Made by a program: the position numbers and the translations under genes. 51,258 bases of DNA from an uncultured Prevotella sp. Its GTDB lineage: Bacteria > Bacteroidota > Bacteroidia > Bacteroidales > Bacteroidaceae. The stretch covers positions 1-51,258 of the forward strand of contig CAAGIW010000036.1 in the NCBI GenBank assembly GCA_900770025.1, written 5' to 3'. Of this stretch, positions 51,213 to 51,258 are shown piece after piece (position 1 is the first letter of the stretch; each line of letters opens with the position of its first letter). The notes under the pieces are model-generated. The model had not been told where the DNA came from. It made no database searches and was given only the letters and a program-made list of their open reading frames with translations.

Positions 51213-51258
51213 AAGGCGGCCTCCTACTCTCCCACATTGCATTGCAGTACCATCGGCG
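51213..51258 (-). rRNA. rrf: 5S rRNA, 3' end (partial)
   Basis: The minus strand reads CGCCGATGGTACTGCAATGC and then GTGGGAGAGTAGGAGGCCGCC, the conserved 3' part of bacterial 5S rRNA. The gene continues beyond the right edge. The exact 3' end is approximate. Confidence 0.85.

Overview
The window is a piece of a Bacteroidales chromosome, most likely Prevotella or a close relative. The signs are Bacteroidetes promoters (TTG/TTTG, about 20 nt, then TAnnTTTG), a secreted protein with a type IX sorting tail, a TonB-dependent receptor, FISUMP and DUF5107 proteins, an IS1380-type transposase, and Bacteroidales gene pairs such as YtxH/holin-like. Assignments were made by reading the sequence; no database search was run.

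Layout. 1-500: a broken HTH gene carrying one end of a small repeat element. 504-1895: FetAB-type ABC exporter. 2072-8099: a large secreted Omp28-like protein and a TonB-dependent receptor. 8146-10718: small accessory genes (helicase-associated domain, FISUMP protein, YtxH/holin-like cluster). 11026-16537: a plus-strand housekeeping run (SPOR lipoprotein, ruvX, def, TPR protein, thrS). 16649-18200: an IS1380-family element. 18249-24100: an AT-rich, tightly packed six-gene operon with a restriction-modification core. 24780-30500: glycosyltransferase, asd, then a coupled antiporter/ABC ATPase/CvfB operon. 30692-41363: beta-barrel protein, asnS, an RluB-type pseudouridine synthase with a long Gly/Arg/Asn-rich extension, purB, a DUF5107-TPR protein and a sugar-porter MFS transporter. 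41815-44698: tRNA-Val, lptB, mlaEF and a MITE-like element. 44751-50917: lipoprotein, der, era, fabH, rpmF, DUF177 and a histidine kinase. 51213-51258: the 3' end of a 5S rRNA with its terminator.

Two things stand out. First, the 18-24 kb operon: an HTH controller, a single protein carrying both a cytosine-C5 and an adenine-N6 DNA methyltransferase, an HNH-type nuclease, and three genes I do not recognise, the last encoding a three-helix membrane protein. All six genes overlap or nearly touch, so they probably form one defence system larger than a plain R-M pair. Second, five intergenic arrays share one 22-bp architecture (A4-N7-T4-N7). One N7 slot is conserved across arrays, while the other is nearly uniform within each array and differs between some arrays. 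The A/T tracts recur every 11 bp, so the arrays are probably curved DNA; I know of no assigned function.

Other repeats are heptanucleotide arrays near 32.1 kb and 51 kb, and a 166-bp element with inverted ends at 44.5 kb whose right end recurs at the left edge of the window.
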